DNA of 64,000 bases from positions 1-64,000 of the forward strand of contig QANU01097637.1 of NCBI GenBank assembly GCA_003254905.1, given 5' to 3'. This document shows positions 33,500 to 45,327 of this stretch, piece by piece (position 1 is the stretch's first letter; each line of letters starts with the position of its first letter). A program made the position numbers and the translations under genes. The notes beneath the pieces were generated by a model, which worked only from the letters and a program-made list of their open reading frames with translations, was not told the DNA's origin and searched no databases. Source of the DNA: Nissolia schottii (taxonomy: Eukaryota > Streptophyta > Magnoliopsida > Fabales > Fabaceae).

Positions 33500-34540
33500 C
33501 TTTGATCATCAAATTGTTATCGGTGAAATAATTGACTGGAAAGGAGAAGTAGTTCAATAAATTCTAACCTTTTTATTTATTTTTGTTTGAATTTTTCAAA
33601 ACTCAATGGACAGGTAGGAGAGGAATGACATTCCACTCCAACCAATTAAAAAATTACTTATTCAAATAACAATTAAGGTGAAGCAGAGTCTGGGAACGAA
33701 CGCCAAACAAGCTATATATGATTTTGATTTTGATCTCTTATTCTCAATTTCGTCTCGTACCCGTCTCCGCCTTTTCGATGCTGTGTTAGTGACATTTTGA
33801 TGCTTGGACACCGAAATGTATGGTCTTAGTTTTCTTAAATTTTAGCTAAGGATGATACTGGTGGTGAAACGGTAATGTATTCGGTGCTCTTTCTTTTGTA
33901 TCTGATGAGGTTGTGTGCTAATTTTTTTTTGGCTGTGTTTTATTTTATTGGGTTTTTTCATGAGAGATTTTAATGAAGTAAGACTCTCACCGATTATGGT
34001 AATATTATTGCGGCGGATTGTATTTTCTTTGTTCTCAATTCTCTTTACATACTTAATACTTATGACACATTTCTTAAGAGTTGCTAAACGTCAATGATTT
34101 TGTTGTGAGACTATTTTTCTTATTAGCTATGAGAAAATGTGGTTTTTTACATATACTATGGGTAAATACTCATCGCAATTAATTTATCAATTTTTAATAA
34201 ATTTTAAAATTAAATTCATTTAATTTTGTTATTATTTTATGTTTCATATGATCGTAATAAACTTTTTATTAGTCAAACAATTGAAAGAGTTAACTTGTAA
34301 GAGGTTTAGAGATTTGTGAACCATTTGAGTTTATGATGTACCTCTCTACAAATATTGTATTAAAAAATTTTAATTTATCATATTAGAATTATATAACATA
34401 TCAATATGTCATATTAAATCATGAAATGATAATAAAATTTGATAAATTTTATATTAAAAATTACAAAAAATAAATAAACTAAATAAGATAGAATATTTAC
34501 CCGTAGGGTGTGTGAAAATACTCCATTAGAAATTATTGAC
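33500..34540. other. insertion-like DNA between a broken copy and its promoter block
   Basis: In siblings the leader joins directly to the TATA block; here about 1 kb of AT-rich DNA (33560-34520) intervenes. No gene or recognisable element ends were found. Confidence 0.45.
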
Positions 34541-34544
34541 ACGC

Positions 34545-34625
34545 TAACGTGTATAGGACTGAAATTAAGGGAAGCATTATTCTTCCGCAACGGTATGTAG
34601 TGACATGCATGGCATCAAATATTCC
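34545..34625 (-). promoter_or_regulatory. MGNSP-family promoter block, copy 8
   Basis: GGACTGAAATTAAGGGAAGC then ATTATTCTTCCGCAACGG and GGCATCAAATATTCCTCCA. The TATA stretch is lost (ACGTGTATAGG only). It belonged to the broken copy ending at 33491. Confidence 0.6.
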
Positions 34626-34689
34626 TCCAAGATATATTTTATTTTTTTGACACATCGAATTTCTCTTTTGTATAATGAGGATTTGTTCT

Positions 34690-34766
34690 CGATGCTAAAG
34701 TTTACTCATCAAATATGCTAAAGTTGAATTCTTGTTGCTCCAATGTTCATCATCTTGCAGTGCGCC
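34690..34766 (+). repeat. METTL5 intron-2-like segment
   Basis: GATGCTAAAGTTTACTCATC and TATGCTAAAGTTGAATTC match 62958-62990. It is cut at 34767 by a CACTACT end. Confidence 0.6.
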
Positions 34767-37700
34767 CACTACTAAATTACGCCGATTACTAGCGAATTTT
34801 GTTCGAAAATTTGCCATTAATTACGTTTTCTGAGAAATTTTCTTCGGATTAGAATTTTCAATTAGATACAATAATAAATAATTCATAACTGTGAATTTTG
34901 AAATTTGCAGATAATTCCTACGAATTTTTTCGCCAGAATCTATAAAAATTCACATATAATTTTTGTGGCAAGGTGGATGGTTGAGAGGAATTTTACAACG
35001 AATTTTGATACAAATTTTTTTGGTAGACACTACTAGAAATATGACTATTACAGTCCCAAAATTACCGTCGGTTATTTTCCGACGGTATTACCGTCGGCAT
35101 TTACCACTTTACCGACGGTAATCGGTTCGCGAAAAAAAAAAGCAATATGTCCATTACCGTGGGTAATAGCCGCCTTTACCGTCGGTAATTTCCGACGGTA
35201 AAAATTTTATTTAAAATTTTTTATTTTGGCTCCAAAATGTTGGCGCATGTAATTGGGTTACCGTCGGTGTTGCTTAGATCCGACGGTAATGTGTTTAATA
35301 AAACGATGTGTTTTGTTTTACATTATTACCGTTAGAATTCACTCGTTACCGTCGGATTTATCCGACGGTAATCTTTCAGAAAAATACTTAAGCGATTTTC
35401 CTTTCTCTTCTTCTCATTACAACAACTTCTTTCTCCTTCTTTCTCCTTTCTCTTCCCTTCTCTCCTTCCCCACTGACCACCGCGCCACCACCGCGCCACC
35501 ACCGCGCCACCACCGTGCTACAGGTATGTTGTCTTGCATTGTGGGTAGCTATTGTTTTCTTTTTTTCACACCACCGCGCCACCACCGTGCCACCACCGCT
35601 CCACCACCGTGCTACAGGTATGTTGTCTTGCATTGTGGGTAGCTATTGTTTTCTTTTTTTCACACCACCGCGCCGCCACCACTAAAGCCACATATTCCTT
35701 GCTTCTGTTCTTTCCTTTGCACCCCACAAAATATATGTTAATTTCATAACATTGTCTATGTTTATTTAACATTTCATTTCTTTTGGTTGCCATGACTTAT
35801 GCTAAGGATGTGTCACCACCACTTAATTTGTAATGAGCTGAGGATCTAAGGAGTTAAGGATTGTGTCAAGGATTGATCAAACAATTATCAACGGCAATTA
35901 GGTATGTCTTAAACTTTATTGGTACTAGGATAGAGACTTATTTTATTAGGATAGATTTGTAGGATTGGAGTTGTATGGCTGGACTGGGGGAAGGAACGCT
36001 TAGCGTTACTTTCCGACATTGTTTGAATTGATGTGCTGGCAACGGTGATTATGTGTTATTTGCGGAGATTGGAGGGCCTATGTTGTAGAACGGTTTGACA
36101 AATATTTGTGTGGAATTAATTCGTAATGCATTCAGTTAAGTCATTAAAATTATTAAGTTCACGTCCATAATTTGTGTAACATGTACATAGGATTTCTGGA
36201 AAAAATGATTCCCGCGGTAATATTTTGGATGTACGATAGATATTATGAGAACCGAGGAGTGATAAAGCCTGAATATTTTGAGGGCATCGACTACTTTTGT
36301 GTTGTAATTGGAATTGTACTTGAACTTAGAGGGTCACTCATTGTGTTGTATTTACTTAATTTGATCTAAATCTTCCTTTGTTCTAAAAGTAAAGATGTTG
36401 ATGCTAGTTTTATTAACAGAACAGAATATAGTTAAATGTTAACAAACACCAGACTTTTAAGTTTTAACAACTTTTAAATTTGTGTGAACCTAAGCTATAT
36501 TGCAACTAAATCATACTGGTGCTACTTCCCCTATACATTTTAGGCATCTTGAGTAACTGACAAACTATGAATTGTAATAAATATGTGTTGGTCTAGATGA
36601 AGTGTGATTGATTTTTATATTATTTTTCCATTTCTAGCTATAAGGAGGGTAAATAGAATCGGGTTCTAAGTGCTATTAATTGATAAATGCATAACAAGAA
36701 AATTTTATAATTTAGGTGATGTGATAAGGGCTTAGTATGGATTGGCCGTTCAAATGTATGCTTGAAAAATTTCAGATAAGGGAACTTGTTACCAAATCCA
36801 TATCCTATATGTTGTTGTATGTTAAATATGTTTCATAAGATCTTGTAAATTGGAAACAGGTGGTATGAGTCCAGTGTTAGTGTGTTCGGCTGAGAGTGGA
36901 AAAATTTAGAAAGGATCTGAATTATGCAAAATGTAATATAACTACCTTCTAAGGTTGTTGGGTGGGCTGTAGGTGCAACTATAAAATTGTCAAGCTAAGA
37001 AAATGAATTATGATTATGTGATTCAAAATAAATTATAGTAAAGTGTTGTTATGATCATTTAAATTAAATTATGAGAAAATGTTATTCAAAATGAATTATG
37101 ATTATGTGATTCAAAATAAATTATAGTAAAGTGTTGTTTACTATTAATTGGAATTTTGTGCTCATGAGAAAATTTAGAGAATTTTAGTGCTTCTGCTGTT
37201 TTTGAAGTAAGAAAATGTTAGAATGATTTAAGTGTTGTTTGCTATTAAATGGAATTTTGTGCTCATGAGAAGATTTCGCATAATTCAAACTAAATTGGTA
37301 TTTGTGGCTGTTGCATGAGTAGATAAAGTTCTAGCCAAATGAAACGTGACTAAATTATGTTATAATGCTAATTGGAGCTGCTGCATGTGTTCTTTAATCA
37401 TCTAGCTAAATTAAGTATGGCTAAAATATGTTATAATGGTATTTGGAGCTGTTGCAGGTGTTCTTTAATTATCTAGCTAGAGTGATATGTGAAAATGCAA
37501 CATGATAGAAAGCTGTTAGGATAATTGTATGCGTTATGTAAATTGCCTAATTAATTTGGAGTATGGGATTCTAATATGCTATTTTGCTCATTTAAATAAA
37601 TTGGTATATGGAAATATAGCTTGTTAAGGTGTTGTGTGTGCTAGTACATATAGGAGTGCTGTTCGGATAAAATGTATGTGATGTCCTGAAAAAGAGAATG

Positions 37701-38870
37701 TTCGGATAGAATGTAATCTGGACCTTAGCACCGTTTAGGGTGTTTTAATTTTATAATCGCGACAACAATAGGTTTGTGTTGGTGATGTGTGTGTATGGCT
37801 GATTCGAAGGAGAAATTGATGAAGATAACTTGAGTATAAATTATCTCGCTGGAATTGTGTGCATGTGAAACATTCACCTAGCTAATTCGGGTATGTAAGC
37901 ATAGTAGGTTAAAATGCTGTTTGTATTAATATTGCATGTGCTGGGTTGAAGGGGCAAAGGACTATAAGCATTCCAACCAAGTAGATAACAACCTAGTGAA
38001 GCATGGTTTATGACTTAAGCGTAAGCTAGCTAGCTAGAGTGTTACAATATAGGAGGAGTGTGTAGGTTTATTTGAGAAACTATTGTTGCAGAAGCCCGAA
38101 TTTGAGTCACTAGTGAGATATCTGTCCCCTATTACTTATTTGTCTTTTACCTAAGAAACTATATTTTTCACATGTGCACCATCCATCTTTAAATTCTATC
38201 AAAAACGGAATATATGTTGTCCACCACATAACATATAAATATTTAATTAGTTATTAAATATAAATTTTAATATATTTATAAATTACAAAAATTAAATGAA
38301 ATTTTTGATTGATATGATTATAGTCATTTATTAAAACAAATAATACAAAATTATAAACAATTTTATTTTTTAAAAATATTTAATTATTACCGTCGGATAT
38401 ATCCCACGGTAATGAACACGAATAAAATATTATTATATTACCGTCGCCTAGAACCGACGGTAAACCGGTTCAAATGTACTCAAATATGAACCGGTTTACG
38501 TCGGTTTATACCGACGGTAATTACCGTCGGTTTCATTTTCCGACGGTAAAATGATTACCATCGACCACTTTACCGTGTGTTCGCGTCCGACGGTAATGCC
38601 GACGGTAGCATAAAAATCCGACGGTAAAACCGACGGTAATGTCGACGGTAATGAGCTATTTTCTTGTAGTGAGAAACTTTTCACAAGAAATTTCCCAAGT
38701 AATTTTTTATGAAAATTCAAACGTAAATTTTGCAACTAATTGTGCAAGTAAATTTTACAGCTAATTTTGCTGGTAAATTTCACAAATAAATTTTGCAATA
38801 AAATCTGTAACTTAATTATGCAATCTGCAACAAATTTTGTTAGTAACCAAGTTTGAGAACATATAGATGA
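34767..38870. mobile_element. older CACTA-like host element around the inner CACTA
   Basis: It begins CACTACTAAATTACGCCG. 34790-35027 and 38675-38850 share subterminal words AATTTTGC, AATTTTGT and GAAATTTTC at short spacing. The inner element at 35028-38671 splits it. The right terminus was not identified, so the call is tentative. Confidence 0.4.
35028..38671. mobile_element. complete 3.6-kb non-autonomous CACTA element
   Basis: Ends CACTACTAG and CTTGTAGTG (complement CACTACAAG), flanked on both sides by AGA (35025-35027 and 38672-38674), the 3-bp target duplication expected for CACTA. Subterminal arrays of TACCGTCGG and its complement CCGACGGTA occupy 35060-35370 and 38390-38650. The interior has a CCACCACCG-rich block (35470-35690) with a 94-bp tandem duplication that includes CTACAGGTATG, and a fossil coding stretch near 36190-36300 (IFWMYDRYYENR) shared with the copy at 40033. 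No transposase was recognised. Confidence 0.8.
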
Positions 38871-38884
38871 GGCAAGCAACATGC

Positions 38885-40032
38885 AAATTGACTCTCTAAT
38901 CTCCTTCTAACAATGAATGGATAAAAGTAATGGAAGAAGTGATGGAGTCTATGAGGTCCAACAAAGTTTGAGAATTAGTCGATCTCCTTGATGGTCGCAA
39001 AGTAATTGGGAACAAATGGATTCTCAAAACTCTAGTAATCAAGCATAAGGTTGACGACATAGTTAAGCAATGTAAGACTCAAGTGGTTTGGGATACACAT
39101 AACAGGAAAGAAAAGACGACAAAGAGACTTTTTCTCTTGTTGAATGATTTACTTGTGTATGCCTACATCTAGCTATAATTGCTCGTTTAGATCTTGAATT
39201 ACATCAAATGGATGTCACAATTGTCTTTCTCAATGGAGAATTAAATGAAGTAATTTATATGAAACAACTTGAGTGTTTCATTCAAAAAGGGTCACAAACA
39301 TAAGGTTTATAGACTTTTGAAGTCTATTCATGGTCTTAAACAATCTTTAAGGCAATGATATATATGTTTTCATGAATGTATGATATCTAGTGATTTCACT
39401 ATGATGAGTGAACATACCTATGTATATACCAAAAGATTTAATTAACAACAAGTTTGTAATCATGACATTACATGTTAATGACTTACTTATAGCTAGAAAT
39501 GATACGAGGTTAATTTGTCAACGAGGTAAAGACCTAGCTAGTTGTCATCAAGAATTACATTAGAAACCTTTTTGAGCGATTTTAGTATGAAAATTTGCAA
39601 CATATTAATACCCCTATCAGTAAAACCCAAGCCTTAAGTGTTGAGGTGCACCCTAAGACTCACGCTTGAGCAAAATTCCATTAAGGAGTGCATTTGGATG
39701 TCTGACATAGGCTATGACGTTTACCAGACTTGATATCTATCAGGCAAATGGCTTGGTGAGTGGATATCAAATCAATCCAAAACCAACACATTTGTAAGCA
39801 GTAAAAAGGATCATGAGATATCTAAAAAGGATTTCTGATTATGAGTTTTGACACAAAGGTGACATAGATTTGCATTTGAAATGATACATTGATGTTGATC
39901 ATGGAGGAGGCTTGGATAAGCCATAGTCCACCTCAGAATTTGTGTTCTTACTAAGTAATGGTGTCATATCATGCAGTAGTAAGAAATAATTGTGTATCGT
40001 TGTCTTTGATGGAAGCCAAATATGTGACTCTC
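38885..40032 (+). mobile_element. Ty1-copia fossil, reverse transcriptase to RNase H part
   Basis: Recognisable copia text in order: GRKVIGNKWILKT, LHQMDVTIVFLNGELNEVIY, SIHGLKQS and, near 39800-39830, a RYLKR stretch typical of the segment before RNase H. Broken in many places, no LTR attached. Ends abruptly at a CACTA terminus at 40033. May derive from the same family as the gag part at 27.4 kb. Confidence 0.75.
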
Positions 40033-41090
40033 CACTACAAGAAAACCAGTTTGTTACCGTCGGAGTTACCGTCGAAAATTTGCACGGTTACCATCGGCGC
40101 TACCGTCGGACATCGGACCGACTGTAAAGTGCTCGATGGTAATCAATTTACCGTCAGATAACGACAAGAGTAAATCAACGGAAACCGGTTCACATGTGAG
40201 TACATTTGAACCGGTTTACCGTCGATTAATAGCGACGGTAAAGATAATAATATTTTATTCCTTTAACACTCTCGGTCACTACCGACAATAAAGATATTAT
40301 TATTTTATTGTCTAAATATTAATATTTAATTCCCTTACCGTCGGCTTTTGGCCGTCGATAATATTGGACCATACCGTCGGTTATAACCGACGGTAATAAT
40401 TAAATATTAAAAAAACAAAATTTTAATTATAATTTATTATTTATTTTAATTAAAATTTTAATAAATTATATAATTATATTAATAAATATGTAATTTAATA
40501 AATTATAAATTTTAATTTAATAAATAATTTTAAATAATTTAGATGGGTCATCGTGTGCATATTCTAATACAAGGATTTTTTTAAGCACTTCGTACCAATA
40601 ATCGATGCCTTTAAAATTTTTTGGCTTACTCTTCGGTTCCCGTAGTATCTATCGTACATCCAAAATTTATTCCACGGAATCATTTTTACACAAATCCTAC
40701 ATGCATGTTACATAATTAATGGGCGTGAACTTAATTATTATAATTACTTTAATCTTCTTATTATACATTAATTTCACACAATATTTCCTAAACCGTTCTA
40801 AAACATGGATTCTCCAATCTCCGCAAACAACATATAATCATCGTTGTCAGCACATCAATTCAAACAATGTCGAAAGAAACGCTAAGCATTCCTTCCCCTA
40901 GTCCAGCCATACAACTCCAATCCTACAAATCTATCCTAAGAAAATAAGTCTCTATCCAAGTAATAATTAAGTTAAAGACATACCTAATTGCGTTGCAAAC
41001 TTTGATAATTGTTTGAACAATCTCCTCGTTCAGTCTCCTTTAATCTTCAATCTCGCAGTTAAGATACAAGTTCATATCAACAAGTTGGCA
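40033..41090. mobile_element. truncated CACTA element, inverted relative of 35028-38671
   Basis: CACTACAAGAAAACC followed by TACCGTCGG arrays (40060-40400). From 40540 to 41060 it is the complement of about 35860-36300 in the complete element (shared: ATTGGAGTTGTATGGCTGG on that element's strand, and WMYDRYYGNR-type fossil coding). The second terminus is missing. Confidence 0.7.
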
Positions 41091-41991
41091 ATTAGCAACA
41101 AGTTATGTAACGAATTCTCTTACATTAATTAGTATATCATATAATAACTATTATATATATATATATATATATTTATTTATTTAGTATGAAGCACCGCATT
41201 GACTCACCATTTATTTTTGGATGAGATCTATATAATAAGACGTGGTCTTACTGAAATCGCCTAACAATTTAATAGAGTTTAAGGTGGAAGGGTCTCTCAT
41301 GTTAAATGAATCAAATAACACAACTCATATATGATTGAAGTTAAAAGAAGAATCATTTATATTTTTATTTAAGAAAAGGACCAATAGATTGTTAACAAGG
41401 ACAATAACATCCTTCAACACGCATAAATATTCACCCATCCTCTCTGCAATTTTCTTTCAGCCACAAACATCCATCTCTTTCTCACCAATCTTCAATCACC
41501 CAAACCAATCTTCCTTACCCAAAGTCATGCCCATAGCTAAGAGAGTAGAAAAAATCATAACTAACTCTCTCAAAATATTTTATTTCTTCAAAATAAAACT
41601 CACAAACACACCCTTAGAGCATGGTTATCAAAAGCGCGTGTTAACTCGTAAACTTGTATGAGCTTACGTTTCTAGGAAGTAAAATCGAGCTAACTCGCAT
41701 ATAAACTCGTTTTTGGGTAAACTCGCATAAAATCACGAGTTTACTACCGAGTCCACGAGTTTACCAAATTGTGAGTTTTTTTTAAAGGACAAAACAAGCA
41801 AAATGATGTCGTCGTTTTGTACGTCTCTGAGTTTTTAGATTTAGGTTGCTTAGTGTTTTAGAGTTGTCATTCACAGCTGCGCCTGCAATCGTGCTCCGTT
41901 GTGCTCCGTCGCTAATCCATCGTATGTATTTTATCCTTTCCTCAGAGGTTTTTCCTACAGGGTGTGTGACCTCTGCATCGCTATCTGTGCT
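41091..41991. other. intergenic with a TA run and ACTCGTAAACT-rich repeat
   Basis: TA microsatellite at about 41152-41172. 41635-41840 is rich in ACTCGTAAACT and CGAGTTTAC words and ends with GATGTCGTCGTTTTG, typical of plant repeat debris. The 108-codon frame at 41335 has no domain. Confidence 0.45.
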
Positions 41992-42944
41992 TTAGTGTTT
42001 TGGATTGGAGACATCATCGTTACATACTCGCTTCTTGTGATGCTCAGCACTATGGGACTCGCTAGTATCTTCGGTGTTTATGCTGTCGTGTGTGTCATCT
42101 CCTGGATATTTGATATTGACTTTGACATTACCACTATCTCTGCCCCGGAAGTTGCTTCCACCATTGAGAAGAAGCGGTGCTGCGCGAACATTGTCTATGT
42201 TGCTGTCTTCAGTCTCAACTTGGCTTTGAATGATACATCTATTAGCACAGTGAGTAGGCTTCCAAGTATGAGTTCTGAGGACTTCATCAAACATATAAAA
42301 CAACGCATTAACAGGCTGTTTTTCAGGGCCTTCCACAGCAAAATCCAGACGGCCATTGTCCAAGACTTTGATCCTTTTGACTACCACAGAGAGGCCAACA
42401 TCGATCGTTTCCATTCTGGGTATTAGCGTAGTAATGCGCCACGGTCCCCGTGTAAGGGCTTTCCCCCTTGCTCTTCTTCTTCCACTCCCTAACCACAAGT
42501 CCCTTCCTTCTTCCACGCCCATAAATATCAACACTCGTCTCGGTAACCCCGCCCAATGCATTAGTGGTGCTATCAAAGAGGCAGCAGGAGAAGCCAAATT
42601 CCTCCCAGAATAATTCCTCGCGAAGAAGACCCCTTTGATCCGCTCTCTGCACGGTAATCAAGAATTTTTCTGTTGATACTCCTTGTGCAACATCTTGGAT
42701 GTAGATCTTTAGCTTTTCATCGTGACGAGGAACATCATAAGGACTTGCGATCCTGGAAAAAAGGATGGAACAACTTGACTTACCTACATGGTACAACATC
42801 GTCCGGCCATGACTCCTTGATTTCTCCATCCCTTTGTTGCTCAACCTTTCTTCCTCTAAACCGGAGCCCAGCAGACTCTCCTAATTTTGCTTGGTAACTA
42901 TGGTCCCCGTTGCTAAGAAGGCCGCCGGCATGAGTATTTCCCAT
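41992..42944 (-). pseudogene. broken MGNSP-family copy
   Basis: ATG at 42942-42944, MGNTHAGGLLSNGDHSYQ and LGESAGLRFRGRKVEQQ. The frame shifts at ESW near 42800 (continues as MLYHVGKSSCSILFS in another frame). A second shift near 42395 comes from a 4-bp CGAT duplication (GATCGATGTT where siblings have GATGTT). The core continues as DVGLSVVVKRIKV and FYMFDEVLRTHTWKPTHC, where CPHC has become a lone HC. The tail motif is degenerate (SNFRGRDSGN) and the protein end runs on into unrelated sequence. Two frameshifts plus loss of the CxxC make it a pseudogene. Confidence 0.8.
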
Positions 42945-43004
42945 GTGCGATCAAATCAAATAATTGAATGGAAAACTATTCCTTCTATATATTTATGGCA
43001 AAAT

Positions 43005-43097
43005 TATAGACACACTTGGGTTTATATATGAATACCACCGGAAAGGAAGCGTTACTCTTCCGCAAGGTTATGGTGGCGGCATCTAATTCCTCCACGA
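43005..43097 (-). promoter_or_regulatory. MGNSP-family promoter block, copy 9
   Basis: GGGTTTATATATGAATACC, GGAAAGGAAGCGTTACTC, TTCCGCAAGGTTATGG, GGCATCTAATTCCTCCA. Well preserved although its gene is broken. A CT then CA microsatellite lies at about 43130-43162 further upstream. Confidence 0.65.
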
Positions 43098-43129
43098 TGT
43101 TTTTGTATTTTTCTTTCGATGCATAAATT

Positions 43130-43163
<34 letters not shown>

Positions 43164-43480
43164 TAGCATTTGTTCTCGATGTTGTAGTCGTGCCTCCTTT
43201 CTTTCATTCGGTTCTTCATTTTTATGAGATGCTTTATGTTGTAGCCCAAATGCTATATGTGGGATGGATATCGTTGGTTAGTGAAAGTATTTTGTTGTTG
43301 TCACTCATTGATGGTCTGCTTTAAGATTAGACGTTGCTAGCATTGCTTATTATTCCCTCCCTCCAATTTTCTCTTTTCCATTTCTTTATAAAAATACACT
43401 TTTTAAGAAATTATTTAATGAGTACCGAAATAAAGAAAATATAAAGTGTGTAAATAAAATTAATTTTTATTAGTTAGTAT

Positions 43481-43763
43481 TATAATAATTGGTTAATTAA
43501 GTTTTTAGTCCCTGTAATATGAAAAAGTTTAGTTTTAGTCTCTCATGACAAGTTTTAGTTCCTGTAAAATGTAAAAATTTGATTTTGGCCCCTGTGGATG
43601 GTTGGTGATGGACAGTAATGTCATCACCGTCCATCACCAACCATCCACAGGGGGCCAAAATCAAATTTTTACATTTTACAGGAACTAAAACTTGTCATGA
43701 GGGACTAAAATCAAACTTTTTCATATTACAGGGACTAAAAACTTAATTAACCCTATAATAATT
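43481..43763. mobile_element. 263-bp foldback MITE, Mutator-like
   Basis: 43491-43753 is almost one continuous palindrome: the left half from GGTTAATTAAGTTTTTAG to GATGGTTGGTGATGGAC pairs with the right half. The central loop lies around TAATGTCATCACC and the arms are about 120 bp. Both sides carry TATAATAATT (43481-43490 and 43754-43763), a 10-bp duplication close to the 9-10 bp usual for Mutator-like elements. No coding content. Confidence 0.85.
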
Positions 43764-43996
43764 AAGTATTATTAGAAAAATGAAAGATAACAAGGATGAA
43801 TTTATAAAAAATACATTTAATACTTTTTTAATCTTAAATAAATTTTTGTTTGAAAAATGACAATATTTAATAAGTAGCCTCATATATATTTTAAAGTATT
43901 TATCTAAATAAACTCATGTTAATATAAAATTATTCACATCAAAAATAAAATTAATTACTTTTGAGGCGTTGCTAGAGAAAAAGGAAGATTAAGAGT

Positions 43997-44260
43997 CACT
44001 ACAAGAAATTTAACTATCACATTTTATTAAACAAATTTGACTTAATCTTATACTTCTTTTATTACTTTACATTAATTATACTTAAAAAAAGTCTTAAATT
44101 ATTAAAAAAAATTATTAAAGGCAACGCATTAAATTATCAATTAACCACAATTTTTTGAATTTGGCTAAACAATCTCGACAGTTTTTAGCCTGGGTGTTAA
44201 ATGTGCAGGGAGATGTGTAATTTTTTCACATGAGAGTGCTATTTTAATATTAAACACGGT
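43997..44260. mobile_element. CACTA-type end fragment
   Basis: Begins CACTACAAGAAATTTAAC. 44125-44215 (ATTAACCACAATTTTTTGAA, TGGCTAAACAATC, GGGAGATGTGTAA) is related to 50010-50120 behind another CACTACAACAAG end. Terminus and shared subterminal text only; the element is incomplete. Confidence 0.5.
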
Positions 44261-45327
44261 ATCTACATTAAGCTTCTTTGCACAACACATCTTGAAACTT
44301 ACACTCACATATGTTATGTTTCAAAGGTGTCAATATTTATAGAAAAGAATGATATTTCTTTTATGAATGTTGATATACCTTTTATAATTTGTTATACTTA
44401 TTTTTGTTACGTTAATACGTATTTCTATTATATTGATACACATGTGGTGAATAAGCTTAATTCTAAACAGAGGAAAGAGGGTTTGACTTGATGGAAAGAG
44501 AGTGTGATTTGATTAAGAGAAAAAAAATGTATCAGACCGATATATTTATAATATGTTGATATCTATTTTTATTACATTGATATTCACATTGGCAAGTGAT
44601 TCACATCGAAGTGAGAGAGTGGGAGTAGAGTAGAAAAAGTCTGACTTGACATAGAGAAAGTGATGTTATGGAAAGACCAATACATTTTTTAACAAATGTT
44701 GATATTGCATGCACAAGTGTTGATACCATATGTACAAGGGTTGATACCGCACACCTTAAAGTTGTTACTCAAATACTAAATACAACATTTTTATCTTTTT
44801 TTTCCATTATTATACGGTGACTCTAGGGTGTTTGTGTTTTTTTATTGGTAACTTACTTTATTAACACACCCAAATAGGTAAAGAGAGACACTAAGTGTCT
44901 ACCAAAACACACCACCCTCACCATCACAACCACATGCCATTACACTTAAAGATTTACATCAAACACACCGAACATGGCAAACACAATAACCATGACCACA
45001 ACCACCTAAAAAAACCAGAATGGAAAAAAAAAAGTAGCAGTTATCAGTGAAATGATTGAATAAAAATGAAATGATAGTATGTGGTTGGAGTGTAAAATAA
45101 AAGAAGAAAAAGAGGAGAAGGTGAAGAGCGTGAGTAAGAAAAAATGGGTGGAAATGAAAGAAAATTAATACTTAATATTAATGGACACTTAATGAATACC
45201 TTTTTTTTAATAAACACAAAACATTTTCTAAAACAAAACTATCCCAACCCTCTCCTAAGACATCGAAAAAATCGCAAACAAAACCTCGTTATATGTAGTG
45301 TTGAAATAGCACTGCTTATGGGTTAAG
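44261..45327. other. intergenic, no gene seen
   Basis: AT-rich DNA with repeated TGTTGATAC words (44500-44770) and a CACC-rich patch at 44880-45000. Short frames only. Confidence 0.5.
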
